A DNA stretch of 64,000 bases from Oreocharis arfaki. Taxonomy: Eukaryota > Chordata > Aves > Passeriformes > Paramythiidae. Shown one piece after another: positions 1 to 11,485 of this stretch; position 1 is the first letter of the stretch, and every line of letters begins with the position of its first letter. The DNA lies in contig VZRR01011628.1 of NCBI GenBank assembly GCA_013398015.1, positions 523,744 to 587,743 on the forward strand, given 5' to 3'. The translations under genes were made by a program, and so were the position numbers. The notes below the pieces were generated by a model. It had not been told where the DNA came from. It worked only from the letters and a program-made list of their open reading frames with translations, and ran no database searches.

Positions 1-254
1 ATATTTGGTAAACAGTTTTGAATAGTTGATGAAGGAGGGGGAAAGCAATGTTATTGTACAATTTCTTTGGCAGGATATGGAGGTGATCTTACTTTTCCTG
101 CCTTCTCGAGTCTGTAGTGTAATATTTTGACCATTTCTTTTAGTTTGGTCTAGCTAGTTTCATTTCTCCTGCAGGATTCAGAGTTCTCAGTTCTTGAATG
201 ACTACAGTTTCATTTTTAGGGAATTAATGTCAGGATGCTAGTTTTCACAAGTTT
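1..254. other. Non-coding sequence left of the duplication
   Basis: AT-rich sequence with stops in all frames. I recognise no repeat family, exon or RNA gene here. It is the unique flank of the direct duplication that begins at 255. Confidence 0.5.
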
Positions 255-1474
255 CCATATTTTCTTGTCCAAATGATAAATCACTTCCTTTAACCACAGA
301 CTCTTCTGGAAATACCCTGAATTTGCTGTTCAGAAAAAGAGTAAAGATTTATGCATTAAACACCCAGGAGGACTGTGTTACACAGGCTCAAGGCTTTGCA
401 GGAAGCCCTGGAGAAGAAGCTGTTTCCAGCTTCCCTTAGTGCAGGGAGAGGTGAGGAGGCGAGGAAGGTGAAGACACATGGGGTGAAGAGATGCTGGGCA
501 GCACTGGTGTTGCTCAGCTTGTCCTTGGAGAGGAGGGAGGAGCTGAAAGAGCAGATTGAGAACCACCACTTGTCATGAGTGCAACTCTCTCACTTTCTGC
601 AGATTGGGCTTGGTCCAATCTGCAGTGACTTGACCACTTGTCGCTTTCCCTCACTTCATCCCTCCCTTCAGCTTGCTGGGCCGTGCAGGTTGGTTGCCTT
701 GTGCTTATTGGAATCCCCAGCTCCCAGCAGAAGCATTTATTTTCTATCCATTTATAAGCTTTATGCTAAAACATTGGAAAAGCACAGTCAGGTGTGCTGC
801 TAACATTTTAGCTATAATTTCTGTTTCTCTGTCCAGGTGTACCTCATGGGGTGCATTGTGAAGTGCCTCAGGACGCTGGTCTTCTGCATGACCAGATCAC
901 AACCTTGTTGGAGGACATCAGATCTGCTGTCCAGTGTGCATGCCCAGGTTTAGTCTGTGAATGAACAACATCAGAGAATGAAGAAGTGGTTTGGATCCCT
1001 AACCTACCAATAATGTGAACCTTGGTACAGACATTGTGAATCCATAAACAAGTTCTAAGTTACATCTCCAGTGGGATGTGTTAACAGGAAGCATCCTTTC
1101 TAAAACATGATATCTAAGGTTCTGCTAGAGCTGAGACCTAAAAAAGCCTAGAATCTAGGTGTATTTGATAGCAGGATGATGCTCCAGGGTAGAAGGAACA
1201 GTGTGATGAAGGGAGAAATAAGGAGGACAGGTAGAAAGAAACTATTGTCAGAGAACACAGAAGGAAACAATGACCTTCTCACCTTATTTTTATGTTTGTG
1301 CAGCAATTGCCTAGCCCCAGAAAGGAGAGACTAGAAGAACCCTGACAGGTCTAAATATCATAAAATCCCTAATGCAATTTTTCAAAGAACACCTGTAAAA
1401 GTCGGGAGAATATAAAAGTGAAGAATGAATATTGTAGAACTCATTGCAACTTGTTGAAGGCCCTTCACTATCAG
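255..1474. repeat. Direct duplication, copy A (1.22 kb)
   Basis: Bases 255-1474 recur at 1476-2695 with a constant offset of 1221. Reading the two side by side I see only two substitutions: 393 G versus 1614 A, and 419 G versus 1640 C. The unit belongs to no repeat family I know. It contains a short open frame (375-578, 67 codons) whose product is rich in Leu, Glu and Lys, but there is no conserved domain, and the mismatches change two residues (Ala/Thr and Lys/Asn). A polypyrimidine-AG sequence near 835 could pass for a splice acceptor, but no exon can be supported. Near-identity plus the N at the junction suggests one locus assembled twice. Confidence 0.95.
597..625. repeat. 11-bp perfect inverted repeat (hairpin), present in both duplicate copies
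   Basis: Left arm 597-607 (ctgcagattgg) and right arm 615-625 (ccaatctgcag) are exact reverse complements around a 7-nt loop. The same hairpin recurs at 1818-1846 in the second copy. No known regulatory RNA or site matches it. Confidence 0.7.
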
Positions 1475-1475
1475 N
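1475..1475. other. Single ambiguous base at the duplication junction
   Basis: One N lies exactly between the end of copy A (1474) and the start of copy B (1476). A lone N at a direct-repeat boundary is typical of a contig join or gap-fill rather than a random miscall. Confidence 0.95.
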
Positions 1476-2695
1476 CCATATTTTCTTGTCCAAATGATAA
1501 ATCACTTCCTTTAACCACAGACTCTTCTGGAAATACCCTGAATTTGCTGTTCAGAAAAAGAGTAAAGATTTATGCATTAAACACCCAGGAGGACTGTGTT
1601 ACACAGGCTCAAGACTTTGCAGGAAGCCCTGGAGAAGAACCTGTTTCCAGCTTCCCTTAGTGCAGGGAGAGGTGAGGAGGCGAGGAAGGTGAAGACACAT
1701 GGGGTGAAGAGATGCTGGGCAGCACTGGTGTTGCTCAGCTTGTCCTTGGAGAGGAGGGAGGAGCTGAAAGAGCAGATTGAGAACCACCACTTGTCATGAG
1801 TGCAACTCTCTCACTTTCTGCAGATTGGGCTTGGTCCAATCTGCAGTGACTTGACCACTTGTCGCTTTCCCTCACTTCATCCCTCCCTTCAGCTTGCTGG
1901 GCCGTGCAGGTTGGTTGCCTTGTGCTTATTGGAATCCCCAGCTCCCAGCAGAAGCATTTATTTTCTATCCATTTATAAGCTTTATGCTAAAACATTGGAA
2001 AAGCACAGTCAGGTGTGCTGCTAACATTTTAGCTATAATTTCTGTTTCTCTGTCCAGGTGTACCTCATGGGGTGCATTGTGAAGTGCCTCAGGACGCTGG
2101 TCTTCTGCATGACCAGATCACAACCTTGTTGGAGGACATCAGATCTGCTGTCCAGTGTGCATGCCCAGGTTTAGTCTGTGAATGAACAACATCAGAGAAT
2201 GAAGAAGTGGTTTGGATCCCTAACCTACCAATAATGTGAACCTTGGTACAGACATTGTGAATCCATAAACAAGTTCTAAGTTACATCTCCAGTGGGATGT
2301 GTTAACAGGAAGCATCCTTTCTAAAACATGATATCTAAGGTTCTGCTAGAGCTGAGACCTAAAAAAGCCTAGAATCTAGGTGTATTTGATAGCAGGATGA
2401 TGCTCCAGGGTAGAAGGAACAGTGTGATGAAGGGAGAAATAAGGAGGACAGGTAGAAAGAAACTATTGTCAGAGAACACAGAAGGAAACAATGACCTTCT
2501 CACCTTATTTTTATGTTTGTGCAGCAATTGCCTAGCCCCAGAAAGGAGAGACTAGAAGAACCCTGACAGGTCTAAATATCATAAAATCCCTAATGCAATT
2601 TTTCAAAGAACACCTGTAAAAGTCGGGAGAATATAAAAGTGAAGAATGAATATTGTAGAACTCATTGCAACTTGTTGAAGGCCCTTCACTATCAG
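1476..2695. repeat. Direct duplication, copy B (1.22 kb)
   Basis: Second copy of 255-1474 at offset 1221, with two substitutions seen. After 2695 the sequence continues into unique DNA without interruption, so copy B is joined to the right flank and copy A to the left flank. That arrangement is expected if two overlapping contig ends were abutted instead of merged. The open frame at 1596-1799 is the counterpart of 375-578 and is equally unsupported as a gene. Confidence 0.95.
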
Positions 2696-5600
2696 CGAGA
2701 GAGAAGTACAGACAGAAGTACCCAACTCTCCTTTCCACACAGAAGGAGCCAAAGAAGCATCTGTACCCCCAGACGAGCAGACATTCCCCAGCCATTATTT
2801 TGCACAAATGTCTCATAACATCTAAAAATTCTTCTTCTCTTCACAGAAGTTCAGAAACATTACCAAATGCAACTCATTCTGCCTTTGAAGGGGGCACAGA
2901 GGAGTCCAATACTGCAACACCTATAACTCTGAGGGCACAGTCTGGTCTTACTGGTGCGAAAGAGCTCCTCACGCTTAATCCCACCAGCCTTAAAAGATGT
3001 AGACAAGAAAGCTATGTGCCGCCCAAAATTAGCTTTAATTCCCTGCGCCTCTGTTCCTCCTCTTGTATTCTTTGGCAGAAAAGCAGCCTCTTTGGCACAG
3101 CTGAAAACATACTGTAACTTGAGGTCTACATCATCTTCTAAGCTTGTGGTTCAGAGATCGCAAGCCTGCAGTCATGGTTTTCTTTTCAGAACTTGCTATA
3201 CCTTTAAACAACCTGGTTGAAGTAGCTTTTACCTCAGTTCATCCTTGTCTGCACTTGCTGCTGAGCTTGTACAGAGCTGCCACATTTCAGATGGCGAAAG
3301 GAAAGACTGACAGAAAATTCCTGTCCGGTTTTCTGCAGTGGGCAACTGTTTTTTTTCTTCATATGAATGTAAACACCATTCTTACCCATGTCCAGCAAAA
3401 TCTTTGTATCTCCAGCTTGATTTGAGACAGAATATTTTGGACAATACTGAATTATTTGACTTTAAGAAGTAAAGAGAAGTTCTTCTATTTGCACTTCTAA
3501 AATTATCTCATTGTTCCATAGAAAGAAAACTAATTTATAACCTGAATTTTTCTGTATCTGGTGTTATAAATAGCTCTCTTCACCAGAGCTGCATGATGCT
3601 TTTCCTGCTGTAGGGTTAGTAGGTCTGATAAATTAAGAGCCATGCCCAGCATCAGAAAGGATATTGGTAGCAGAAGTGCAATTTTGATCTGGCTTTATCT
3701 GTGTCACATTAACTGCAAGAAAGACCTTTTTCGCTGTCTAACAAGCAGGATACATATGGTAATAAACCGTGCCAGAATGTGCTGGAAGCATTTGAACAGG
3801 CTCTTCCCACAAACATTTGTCACATGGCTTTTCTTTGTTTTAGGGGTGTGATCACACATAGATCAAGGTGAAGGAGTGCGACACTTTAGAGAGGCACACA
3901 CCAGTATTGCCCAGAGAAAGATGCACTGTAATTCAGAGGGCTTTAATTCTGCTCCTAGTTCTGTTGCTGAGCTGGGAAATTCACTTCACATCAGACTGCT
4001 GATCCTGGCTTTCCATGGAATGCTCTTTAAGCTCCACCGATGGCAAGTATTATTGTCAGATCTATTTAAGATTGATGTCATTACTTAAGAAAAAGCCTTT
4101 TCCTCATCAAAGCAGTGGTAATGTCATTTCACAGCAAACTCTACTGACTTGCAGGTTATCATCCTTTCTGCTGCACAGCCCTGTGCTGGATGCCCTGCCC
4201 AGGTGACACAGCTCCCCACTGCTCTCGTGGGGAAGTGGGTGCTGGCTGAAATGGTGCAGCATTCTCCCGGTCTGGGAGGTGACCCCGATGTTCTTGACAT
4301 TTTCTGTCACTTTGAGTATTCCCAAAGCTAATGATTTACACTGCTTAGAGAGTGTGGATGTACCCTGGGGTTTTGCATCCACTGGACAGCGTAGCACATG
4401 CAGGGAAAGGAGGTGCTGTTATCCATAATAAAAGGGGATGAAGCTCTGTGCTTCTAACAGAGAAACAGCAACCCATGACAAAAGGCATGTGGGGCCTTTG
4501 AAGCTTGAGAATATATGATGGCACTTCTCAGACCTTATGTTGGTCTCCCACAGGTGCCCAGATAAATTCAGAGAACATGAGCTAGACACGCTTCTAAATT
4601 TTAAAAGAAGTGTATGAGAAGACCATTGTGAGAGCTCTGGGCAGTCCCCTCTTTGTGAAAGATATGCAGGAGTGTTTCCAACTGCGGCTAAAAAGACAAC
4701 TGTCCTCTCAGGTCATTCAGAGAACACGGATGTGTGCAGGGGTCAAGTCCTCAGCACTCCCAGGCTATGAGGGAGGTCCGCAGGAGCTAGTGAGAATCAC
4801 CACCACAGATTTCGGATTTCTGATCCCTCGTGTTGGATTTGTTTTCTGGTGGTCACAGATTCTTCTTTAAAGCTCAGACATTTGTCACATGTTCTCCTCA
4901 AAGATGGCAGAGCGTCTGAAAGACACAGATTTGCTGCTGCAGGCTGGGAGTCAGGCACTCGGTGTTGGTCTGTGAAGAAACCATGACAAAATGCACTAAT
5001 GCCTCTGTACATTAAAGCATAAATGTACTTGAAACAGAGCATCTCAGGAAGTGTAATTGGTACCAAGGACTCAATTAAATCATTGCAGCAAACGCAAAGC
5101 CTTGTCAAAAAGAAATTATCTTTTAAGTAAGAATTTTTTATACAGCCTCAGTTCCTGCCTTCAAAAGGATTGGGACTGTGGGAGTTGACCATTTGCTGAC
5201 ATTTCTGGTCTTCTGGTCTTTGGTGCTGCTCAGAAGCACATATATATTACATCCTATGGTTTTTCATGTCTGTAGGACATTCCTTTGCTTGACTGTGAAT
5301 GCATTGAATGCATAGGCAATTCAATACTGAAGATAACCTGATTTTTTACACTAAAGAATGGCCAGAAAATAACCAGCTAAACTGCATGTCTCTGTTCAGA
5401 GAAATTCTTCCTCTGCCATGCCCCTTTCTATAGAATTTTCCTCTCACTAAAATATTTTCCCATCTAGACATGTGCAATTCCCACACGCAACTCCCAGCGC
5501 TGTCAAAATGTGCCAGGCACATCAGTGCTGAGCTGATCAGTCGGGAGAGCCAATTCCAAAGGTCAGGCTTCTTATTTCATACCTAACGCTGCTGATGTGG

Positions 5601-5733
5601 CTGATCAGTTCAAGGATATGTACAGAAAAGAGACAGAGAAGAATGGCCTCCTGGGGAATTCACGATCTGACTCGTAGCCAGCAAATTGTCCACATAAGGT
5701 GAGTAAGTTTGTTAGCGCTGGGATGTCATGTTG
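2696..5733. other. Unrecognised non-coding sequence
   Basis: About 3 kb with no CR1 or LTR signature. A 150-codon open frame spans 2665-3117 and overlaps the end of duplicate copy B. It has no recognisable domain, biased codon use or flanking splice signals that I can defend, so I do not call it a gene. The composition is somewhat less AT-rich than the middle of the window, and a degraded old mobile element cannot be excluded. Confidence 0.4.
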
Positions 5734-6272
5734 TGCTCATTTTGGGCTGAGGTAGAGGTAGTTTTCTTCCCAGTGGCTGGTGTGGGGCTGTGTTTTGGGT
5801 TTGTGCTGAGCACAGGGTTGATAACACAGAGGTGTTTTTGTTATTGCTGAGCAGGGCTTGCACAGAGCCAAGGCCTTTGCTGCTTTTTGCACTGCCAGGG
5901 TGGGGAGGGGCTGGGGGATCTTGGGAGGATAGGAGGAGGCACAGCCAGGACAGGTGACCCCAAGCGACCAAAAAGATATTCCAGACCATGAGACATCATG
6001 ATCAGCGTATAAAGTGGGGGAAAGAAGGGGGAAGAGGGGATGTTTTGGGTTTGGCTTCCCAAGTCACTGTTCCACATAATGGAGCCCTGCTCTGCTGGAG
6101 ATGGCTGAACACCTGCCTGGCCATGGAGGCGGTGAATTTATTCCGTGTTTTGCTTTGCTGACATGCACAGCTTTTGCTTTACCTGTTAAGAAGCCTCTAT
6201 CTCAACCCATGAGTTTTCTCAGTTTTACCCTTCTGATTTTCTCCATGGTTTTTGTGGAGTTAGGTGGGGAGT
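5734..6272 (+). mobile_element. Solo LTR of an avian endogenous retrovirus, 3' end truncated
   Basis: From memory this matches a common bird ERV LTR. In order it shows a TG start near 5734, the U3-like segment 'ttttcttcccagtggctgg', a purine-rich stretch, the dyad around 'catgagacatcatgatcag', a TATA box at 6008, the segment 'gagatggctgaacacctg' (6098-6115), and the R/U5-like pyrimidine run ending in 'gttttctcagttttaccc'. The usual distal end of the family is missing or decayed beyond about 6272, so no target-site duplication can be seen. There is no internal gag-pol or second LTR nearby, hence solo LTR. The short open frames across it on both strands are incidental. The family name is not certain; recognition as an LTR is much firmer. 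Confidence 0.75.
6008..6013 (+). promoter_or_regulatory. TATA box of the solo LTR
   Basis: TATAAA lies about 275 bp into the LTR, at the expected U3/R position, within 'atcagcgtataaagtggggg'. It is intact in sequence, but there is no evidence that it is used. Confidence 0.6.
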
Positions 6273-8195
6273 TTCATAGATTTTGGTTTTTCCTCATTTT
6301 TCAATAACTCCAGATCCAAAAGGAAGACCTCATAAATTCGAAACTGGCCATTAGCACAAGCTTACTATATCTTGAGAAAACCTTACTCCTCAACAAATGT
6401 AAAGATAGTTTCGTTCAGTTCCCAGAAAGAATGGATTCTGAAAGGTAGAATGTTTCATGTAGATGTTGTATTTTAAGCTCAAAAGTTGGCCACTATAGAA
6501 AACACAGTTTCTGGGCGATTCTGAGATTCTCATCACTTCAGTTCAGATGGCACATTGTAGAAATCCACATACACAATATCTCACACACTGTGCATGCAGA
6601 TGTATGCACATCAGGAATAAGCGTGAATACATATGAAGAAATATACATTTAAAATGTCTTCTTGGGCAATAACAAATTCAGTACTGTCCTAGTAAAAGAT
6701 TTCCTGTTCAAGGAAAGTTCAAGGCCAGGAAAAAAAGGAAGCTCTGCAATAAGTTTCTGTGGTTTTGACAGAAAACTTGGAAACCTTCAGCTTTCTTAGC
6801 TCATGGGTAAGAAATGGTCTAATACTGTGCATTGGTAGAGTACATGAACTTTGTAGCTACAACACAGCTAAATTTTGATACCTCATTGAGATGACAGTGC
6901 TACAGGGGATGAATTTGGTTCTCAGCACAAAACCATCTGGACAATCCTACTCTGGTGTACTTTACATCAGTTTTCCTTGTAGACATTTTACTAGTTTTGA
7001 ACTCAAATTCTTGAGTCTTCAGTTGCATTTAATCACTTTGAAAGCAAACAGAGCAAAAGCAAACAAACCTAACACTCTCAGTGGTCTCAATCTCTGTAAT
7101 AAAAAACAAGACAAAATTTAAAAAAAAAAATAAAATCCAAACCATTCTTTCCTCTGATTAATTTGACTTCAAATTAAATTGCAGCCAAAAATAATTTCCA
7201 TCTGATCACTACAAAAATAGGGAAAACATTTTTCTTCACTTGACCTAAAGGTGTTGGTTTTTTTTTGGTTTTTTTTTTTTTTTTTCACTTCAGTTGAGAA
7301 ATTTTAATTCGGCTTTCCCAAACTTTAATTCTCTTGCAAAGATTTGCAGGCGTTTTTTGACATCCACACTCTTGCTGCTTTTCTTTTAGCCACTGAAGTC
7401 ATAAAGTGGAGGGAAAAAAACAGTGAAGAACTCCCAAGCCCCAGACACTCAGTGACATTGAGACACAAGCTATACTACCAAGCCATATACCATATGACAA
7501 ATGAAAGGTCTGGACAATACTGTACAGACAAGGTCAGACTGGGTTTATAGGGAAGAAGTTAATTACAAATGAGAGAAGAAGTCCTTAGAGTCTCTGTAAC
7601 TGTGGAGGATTTTCTGTTCCCTTGTCAGAGACTTTAGCAGAGTTTTCTGCCTTTGCCTGTCTTATCACATTATTTGAAGCTGAATTATAGTCATGCTCTG
7701 AAAATCAGCACTTAACTCCTGCAAATCTTGGCCTAATGAAAGGCAGTTTCCTTTCTACTGTCCTCAGACAACCAGGTTTCTACTGTCTCTCCCCATGTAG
7801 CTTAGTCACCTCCAGCAGGTATGTCACTTGTGAGCACTCAGAAATTGTCTGAATTTTGATTTATGTACTGTATCTCTGTTGCAACTGTCATTAAGTGAAA
7901 GTTACAGTGCTTTGCTCAGGAATGGAAGAATATTTAAACATCAGCACTTCAAATTAACTTTCCCTGGTTTCTCTGTGCTTGCTTACCTGGCACGGCTGAT
8001 GTGAAGGCTTTTCCAGCACCTCCTCCTCAGATAATATTTGGTGCTTCATGACTGCTTTGCATGACTGAGACATAAGAAGGTCACACAGGAATGCAAGGAA
8101 AAGGACCTTTCATATTCAAGGATTTTCGATACATCTCCTAAACCAGAAAAAAACCCTCACAAAGTACTGTTCAGTCTTTTTTTTTTTTTTTTTTT
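6273..8195. other. AT-rich non-coding sequence with homopolymers
   Basis: No gene or recognised repeat family. It contains a mixed T tract at 7258-7285 and an uninterrupted T run from 8177 to 8195 that runs straight into the assembly gap. Confidence 0.45.
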
Positions 8196-8235
8196 NNNNN
8201 NNNNNNNNNNNNNNNNNNNNNNNNNNNNNNNNNNN
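8196..8235. other. Assembly gap (40 N)
   Basis: Forty consecutive Ns directly follow a 19-nt poly(T) run. Homopolymer slippage is a likely cause of the break. The true gap size is unknown. Confidence 0.95.
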
Positions 8236-8239
8236 TTTG

Positions 8240-8640
8240 GTATGGAATCATGGACTAATTTATGTTGTAAAAAACAATGTTATTACAGCCATCAAGTCTG
8301 ACTATAGATCTATATAACTAGATCTGTTGAACTAACTAACTAACTGTTGAACTCTGCCAAGTTCAACAATAAACCATGGCCCCAAGCAACACATCTACAT
8401 ATCTTTTAACAACCTCCAGGGATGTGACTCTACCACTGCCTGGGCCAGCCTGTTCCAGGGCTTGACAACCCTTTCAGTGAAGGAATTTTTTCCAGCACAC
8501 AATTTAAACCTCCCTCTGGTGCAACTTGAAGCCATTTCCTCTCATCCTACCTCTTGTTTCTTGGGAGGAGAATTCAACACCCACCTCATCACAACCTTCT
8601 TTCAAGTGGTTGTACAGAGCAAAAAGAGGGATATGTTTCT
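8240..8640 (-). mobile_element. CR1 LINE fragment, 5'-truncated, minus strand
   Basis: The left end, 'ggaatcatggactaattt', is the reverse complement of a CR1 3' tail. It is followed by the CR1 landmarks (in complement) 'cagcctgttccagggc' and 'tgaaggaattttttcc', then the end of the reverse-transcriptase ORF region near 8600. The element is old, with many substitutions and small indels. The open frame at 8462-8866 crosses this copy and the next one and is not a gene. Confidence 0.85.
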
Positions 8641-8729
8641 GGTCTTTCAGGCTGTAAATGGCTCTGGAAGGGTCATGGGTGGCTGGTGTCAGAACTTACC
8701 TGAAAAGTGTTCTGGTTTTCTATTTCCTG

Positions 8730-8925
8730 TCATGGAACCTGATCAGGATTTGGAACAGGCTGCCCAGGGAAGTGTTGGAATCACCATCCCTGGAAATGTT
8801 CAAAACGCATGTGGATGTGGCACTTGGGGATATGGTTTAGTGGAGGACACAGTGGTGCTGGATTAACAGCTGGACTCAATTATCTTGGAGGTCTTCTCTA
8901 ATCTTCGTGATTCCATGATTCTATG
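8730..8925 (+). mobile_element. CR1 LINE 3' fragment, plus strand
   Basis: The diagnostic run 'ggaacaggctgcccaggg' starts near 8754 and is followed by 'ggatgtggcacttgggg' and the terminal 'ccatgattctatg' at 8913-8925, the CR1 3' tail. It lies head to head with the minus-strand CR1 at 8240-8640. The roughly 90 bp between them cannot be assigned to either with confidence. Confidence 0.85.
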
Positions 8926-11485
8926 CCGTAGGAGATCTCATACAAATGAAAAAAGTCAATGTAGCTGGAAACAAAATCCCAGATGGTAATATCTGTTGTT
9001 AAAACCCAGCATCCTGCACAAAATCCTGTGCTTTTTTTTGAATATGAGAAAAAGTATGGGTAATGAGGGGAGAATTAAGTTGGAAACTCAGAGCAGAAAT
9101 ATGAACCTACACCTGGTATGTCCCATATTGGCAGCGGTGTAGCCAGGCTGAGATCCCTGAAAAGAAAAGGAAATTTAAAAGCCCGGCTGTCTTCTCTTTA
9201 CAGACAATATCCTCTCTGTGGTGCAGACTTGCATAAGACCTTGCACAACTCATCATCAATGTTTGAAGTTTCTTCCCAGCCAGTTTTACCCAAAGACTGA
9301 GATTATAAACTTAGCCATAGCCTAACACCGGCACTTCAAATGCCTGAGAACAAGAAGGCAACTCATAGTATAACAGAAACAACAATTTAATCAAAAACAA
9401 GCAAAAAATCTGCCTACCCTATTTTCTGTCTTTTTGCTTTGCAGCTCCTGGCAATATCTTTCCCGCTTAAATGAGCCAAACATTCTCCAAATGGGATATC
9501 ATCATCTGTCATGCATAGGGATGCAATAGAGAGCTTCTTCTTAGAGACACTGCAGCAAATATAGTGGACTGATTTCATCACAGACAAATCTACTTTGCTG
9601 CCACATAAATTATTTTGTGACTCTTTCTGCATACTCCATTGTAGTCTTTGTGTGTTTTATTATTATCTCAGCAGTCCAAGAACTTTCTCCATGCACACCT
9701 TGGTAGCTCAGGGACAAACAAGAAGGCAAAACATCTGATCAGAGCAAATTACATCAGACTGGATGACCACTACACCATGTCCACACTGGCACACATCACA
9801 GTTTAAATTCAAGCCATGTAAATGGATATTTTGTCATGTCCTGAGTTATGTGTGTGAATGTCTTACAGAGCTGGTCACACCAGCGATGCTCTCTCATGGT
9901 CTATATTTCCGTACATGATCTGACTTGGCTGGTGCTGTGCTTCGTTATGTACTGTCTTGCTGAGATGCTGATGTGTTTTACTAAACCAACATTATTTGAG
10001 TTCCACAGGCCTATGGAGAGAATCTTCATCGGTTTCCATACTTGTATTATTTGCTGTGTGTTAAATCTAGCTAAACAAACTTGCTACTTTTGCTCTGGTT
10101 GTCACCAAAATAAATGGCAAAAAGAAAAAGGCTAAGCTTAGGAACTTGGGTGGGAAGGCAGAGAAAGGAAGGAGGAAAAAAAAAAAAAAAAAAAAAACGA
10201 GGAAGAAAGCCTTGGGAATCCAGCAGTCCAGGACTTTCTGGATTTGATGCTGAATAACTGGGAAAATACAGAAATCAGCAGTGGAAAAAGAGCAGGGAGC
10301 TTTGAAGCAGGACTATGTTTGTGACCAGGTAACAAGCTTTTACTACATGAATAAAAAGACATTGCCATAGGGGTTGAAAAGAACCTGGACTCATCAAATG
10401 TGCTAGTTTGACAGTTTTGAGAGCTTCCTTGTGCCAATCCTGTCAAACTGAAGCAGGAACAGAGGAATAGGCAAAGCCTGTGAGCCACTAGTTAACACGC
10501 TTGTGTTCTGAGTCCCGCATGGCAATTTCAAATTGTCCCTCCTTAGATGTTTCACATCAGGGTTTTACTGCCTAAATTCTTTCCTTTCTGATCTCTGTGA
10601 CCTACACATGTACCTCTTTCCTCTCGAGGCTGACATGATCACGGGCTGAAGCAAGTAAGAACTGTCCAGCACTGAGGAGGAAAATTGTGTCTGTAGCTAC
10701 TGCAGATTGAATGTTAAAATAATATAAGACAAGATAAGATAAGATAAAGCCTAGTGACCAGCCAGAAACAATTAGTGCAAAAGATGTAGTGCAGAACCAG
10801 CCCACTCTGAATAACCAAAACATTTTTCTCTGATTAGAAACACTAGCAAAATTATATGTTTAAACCACCTCATCTCTTTTTTTTTTTTTTTTTTCCTCAG
10901 TTATGACACTTATGTCCATGACTGGGAAAAAATAAGGTATGCAGAAAATTTAAAGGGGTTTCACTGTAATTATTGCAGTGATACTCACCTGAGAACCAAG
11001 AGCTACGAGTCCTCCCCTTATAGCTACTGTACCATAATTTTTTTTTTCCATTTGTAAGTCCTGCCTTTGAAAACAAGCTCAGATGGGAGTTTGAAAGATG
11101 GGAGATAAAGATGGAAAATAAAATTTAGGTCCTGGGACTATTCTTTAAGCTCAATCACCAGCTGCTGCTGATTGTCATGATTCCTGTCAAAACAACTACC
11201 TATGGCTGCTTGCTGTGTTGGGGGCCAGTCTCAGGTCCTGCAGTAACAACCTTCTTGTGTAACATAAGAAGAGCAGCTCAACTTTTTGTTTCAGCCCATC
11301 AAGAATCCACTTTCCTTAACTGATCCCACTGAATAAGCCTCTCCTCATCAGTGGGAAAAGGATATTTATTCAGGCAGGCCATGCCAAATGAAAGGATATG
11401 CCATCAAAATATCTGTATCCCTGATTAAAAACTGGTCTTTTTACATTCTAGTGTTTAAATCAAATGATGAATTAGAAGCTCAGCT
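8926..11485. other. Non-coding sequence, no recognised element
   Basis: Mostly single-copy in appearance. It contains a poly(A) tract at 10176-10197, a poly(T) tract at 10877-10894 and a short GATAA array at 10731-10748. Open frames of up to 116 codons (10138-10488, minus) owe part of their length to the homopolymer and show no domain. Confidence 0.45.
10731..10748 (+). repeat. Short (GATAA)n array
   Basis: Three consecutive GATAA units within 'aagataagataagataaa'. Each is a match to the GATA-factor core. Such arrays arise readily as microsatellites, so binding is only a possibility. Confidence 0.6.

Noticed and set aside
375..578. 67-codon frame with a coiled-coil-like Leu/Glu/Lys pattern, repeated at 1596-1799
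   Set aside because: Its repetition follows from the 1.2-kb duplication. It is short, the two mismatches both change the residue, and there is no family match that I know.
2665..3117. 150-codon open frame, plus strand
   Set aside because: It starts inside the duplicated segment, shows no recognisable domain, and has no supporting splice or promoter signal. Frames of this length occur by chance in 64 kb.
8462..8866. 134-codon plus-strand open frame
   Set aside because: Spans the two head-to-head CR1 fragments, so it cannot be a single ancestral coding sequence.
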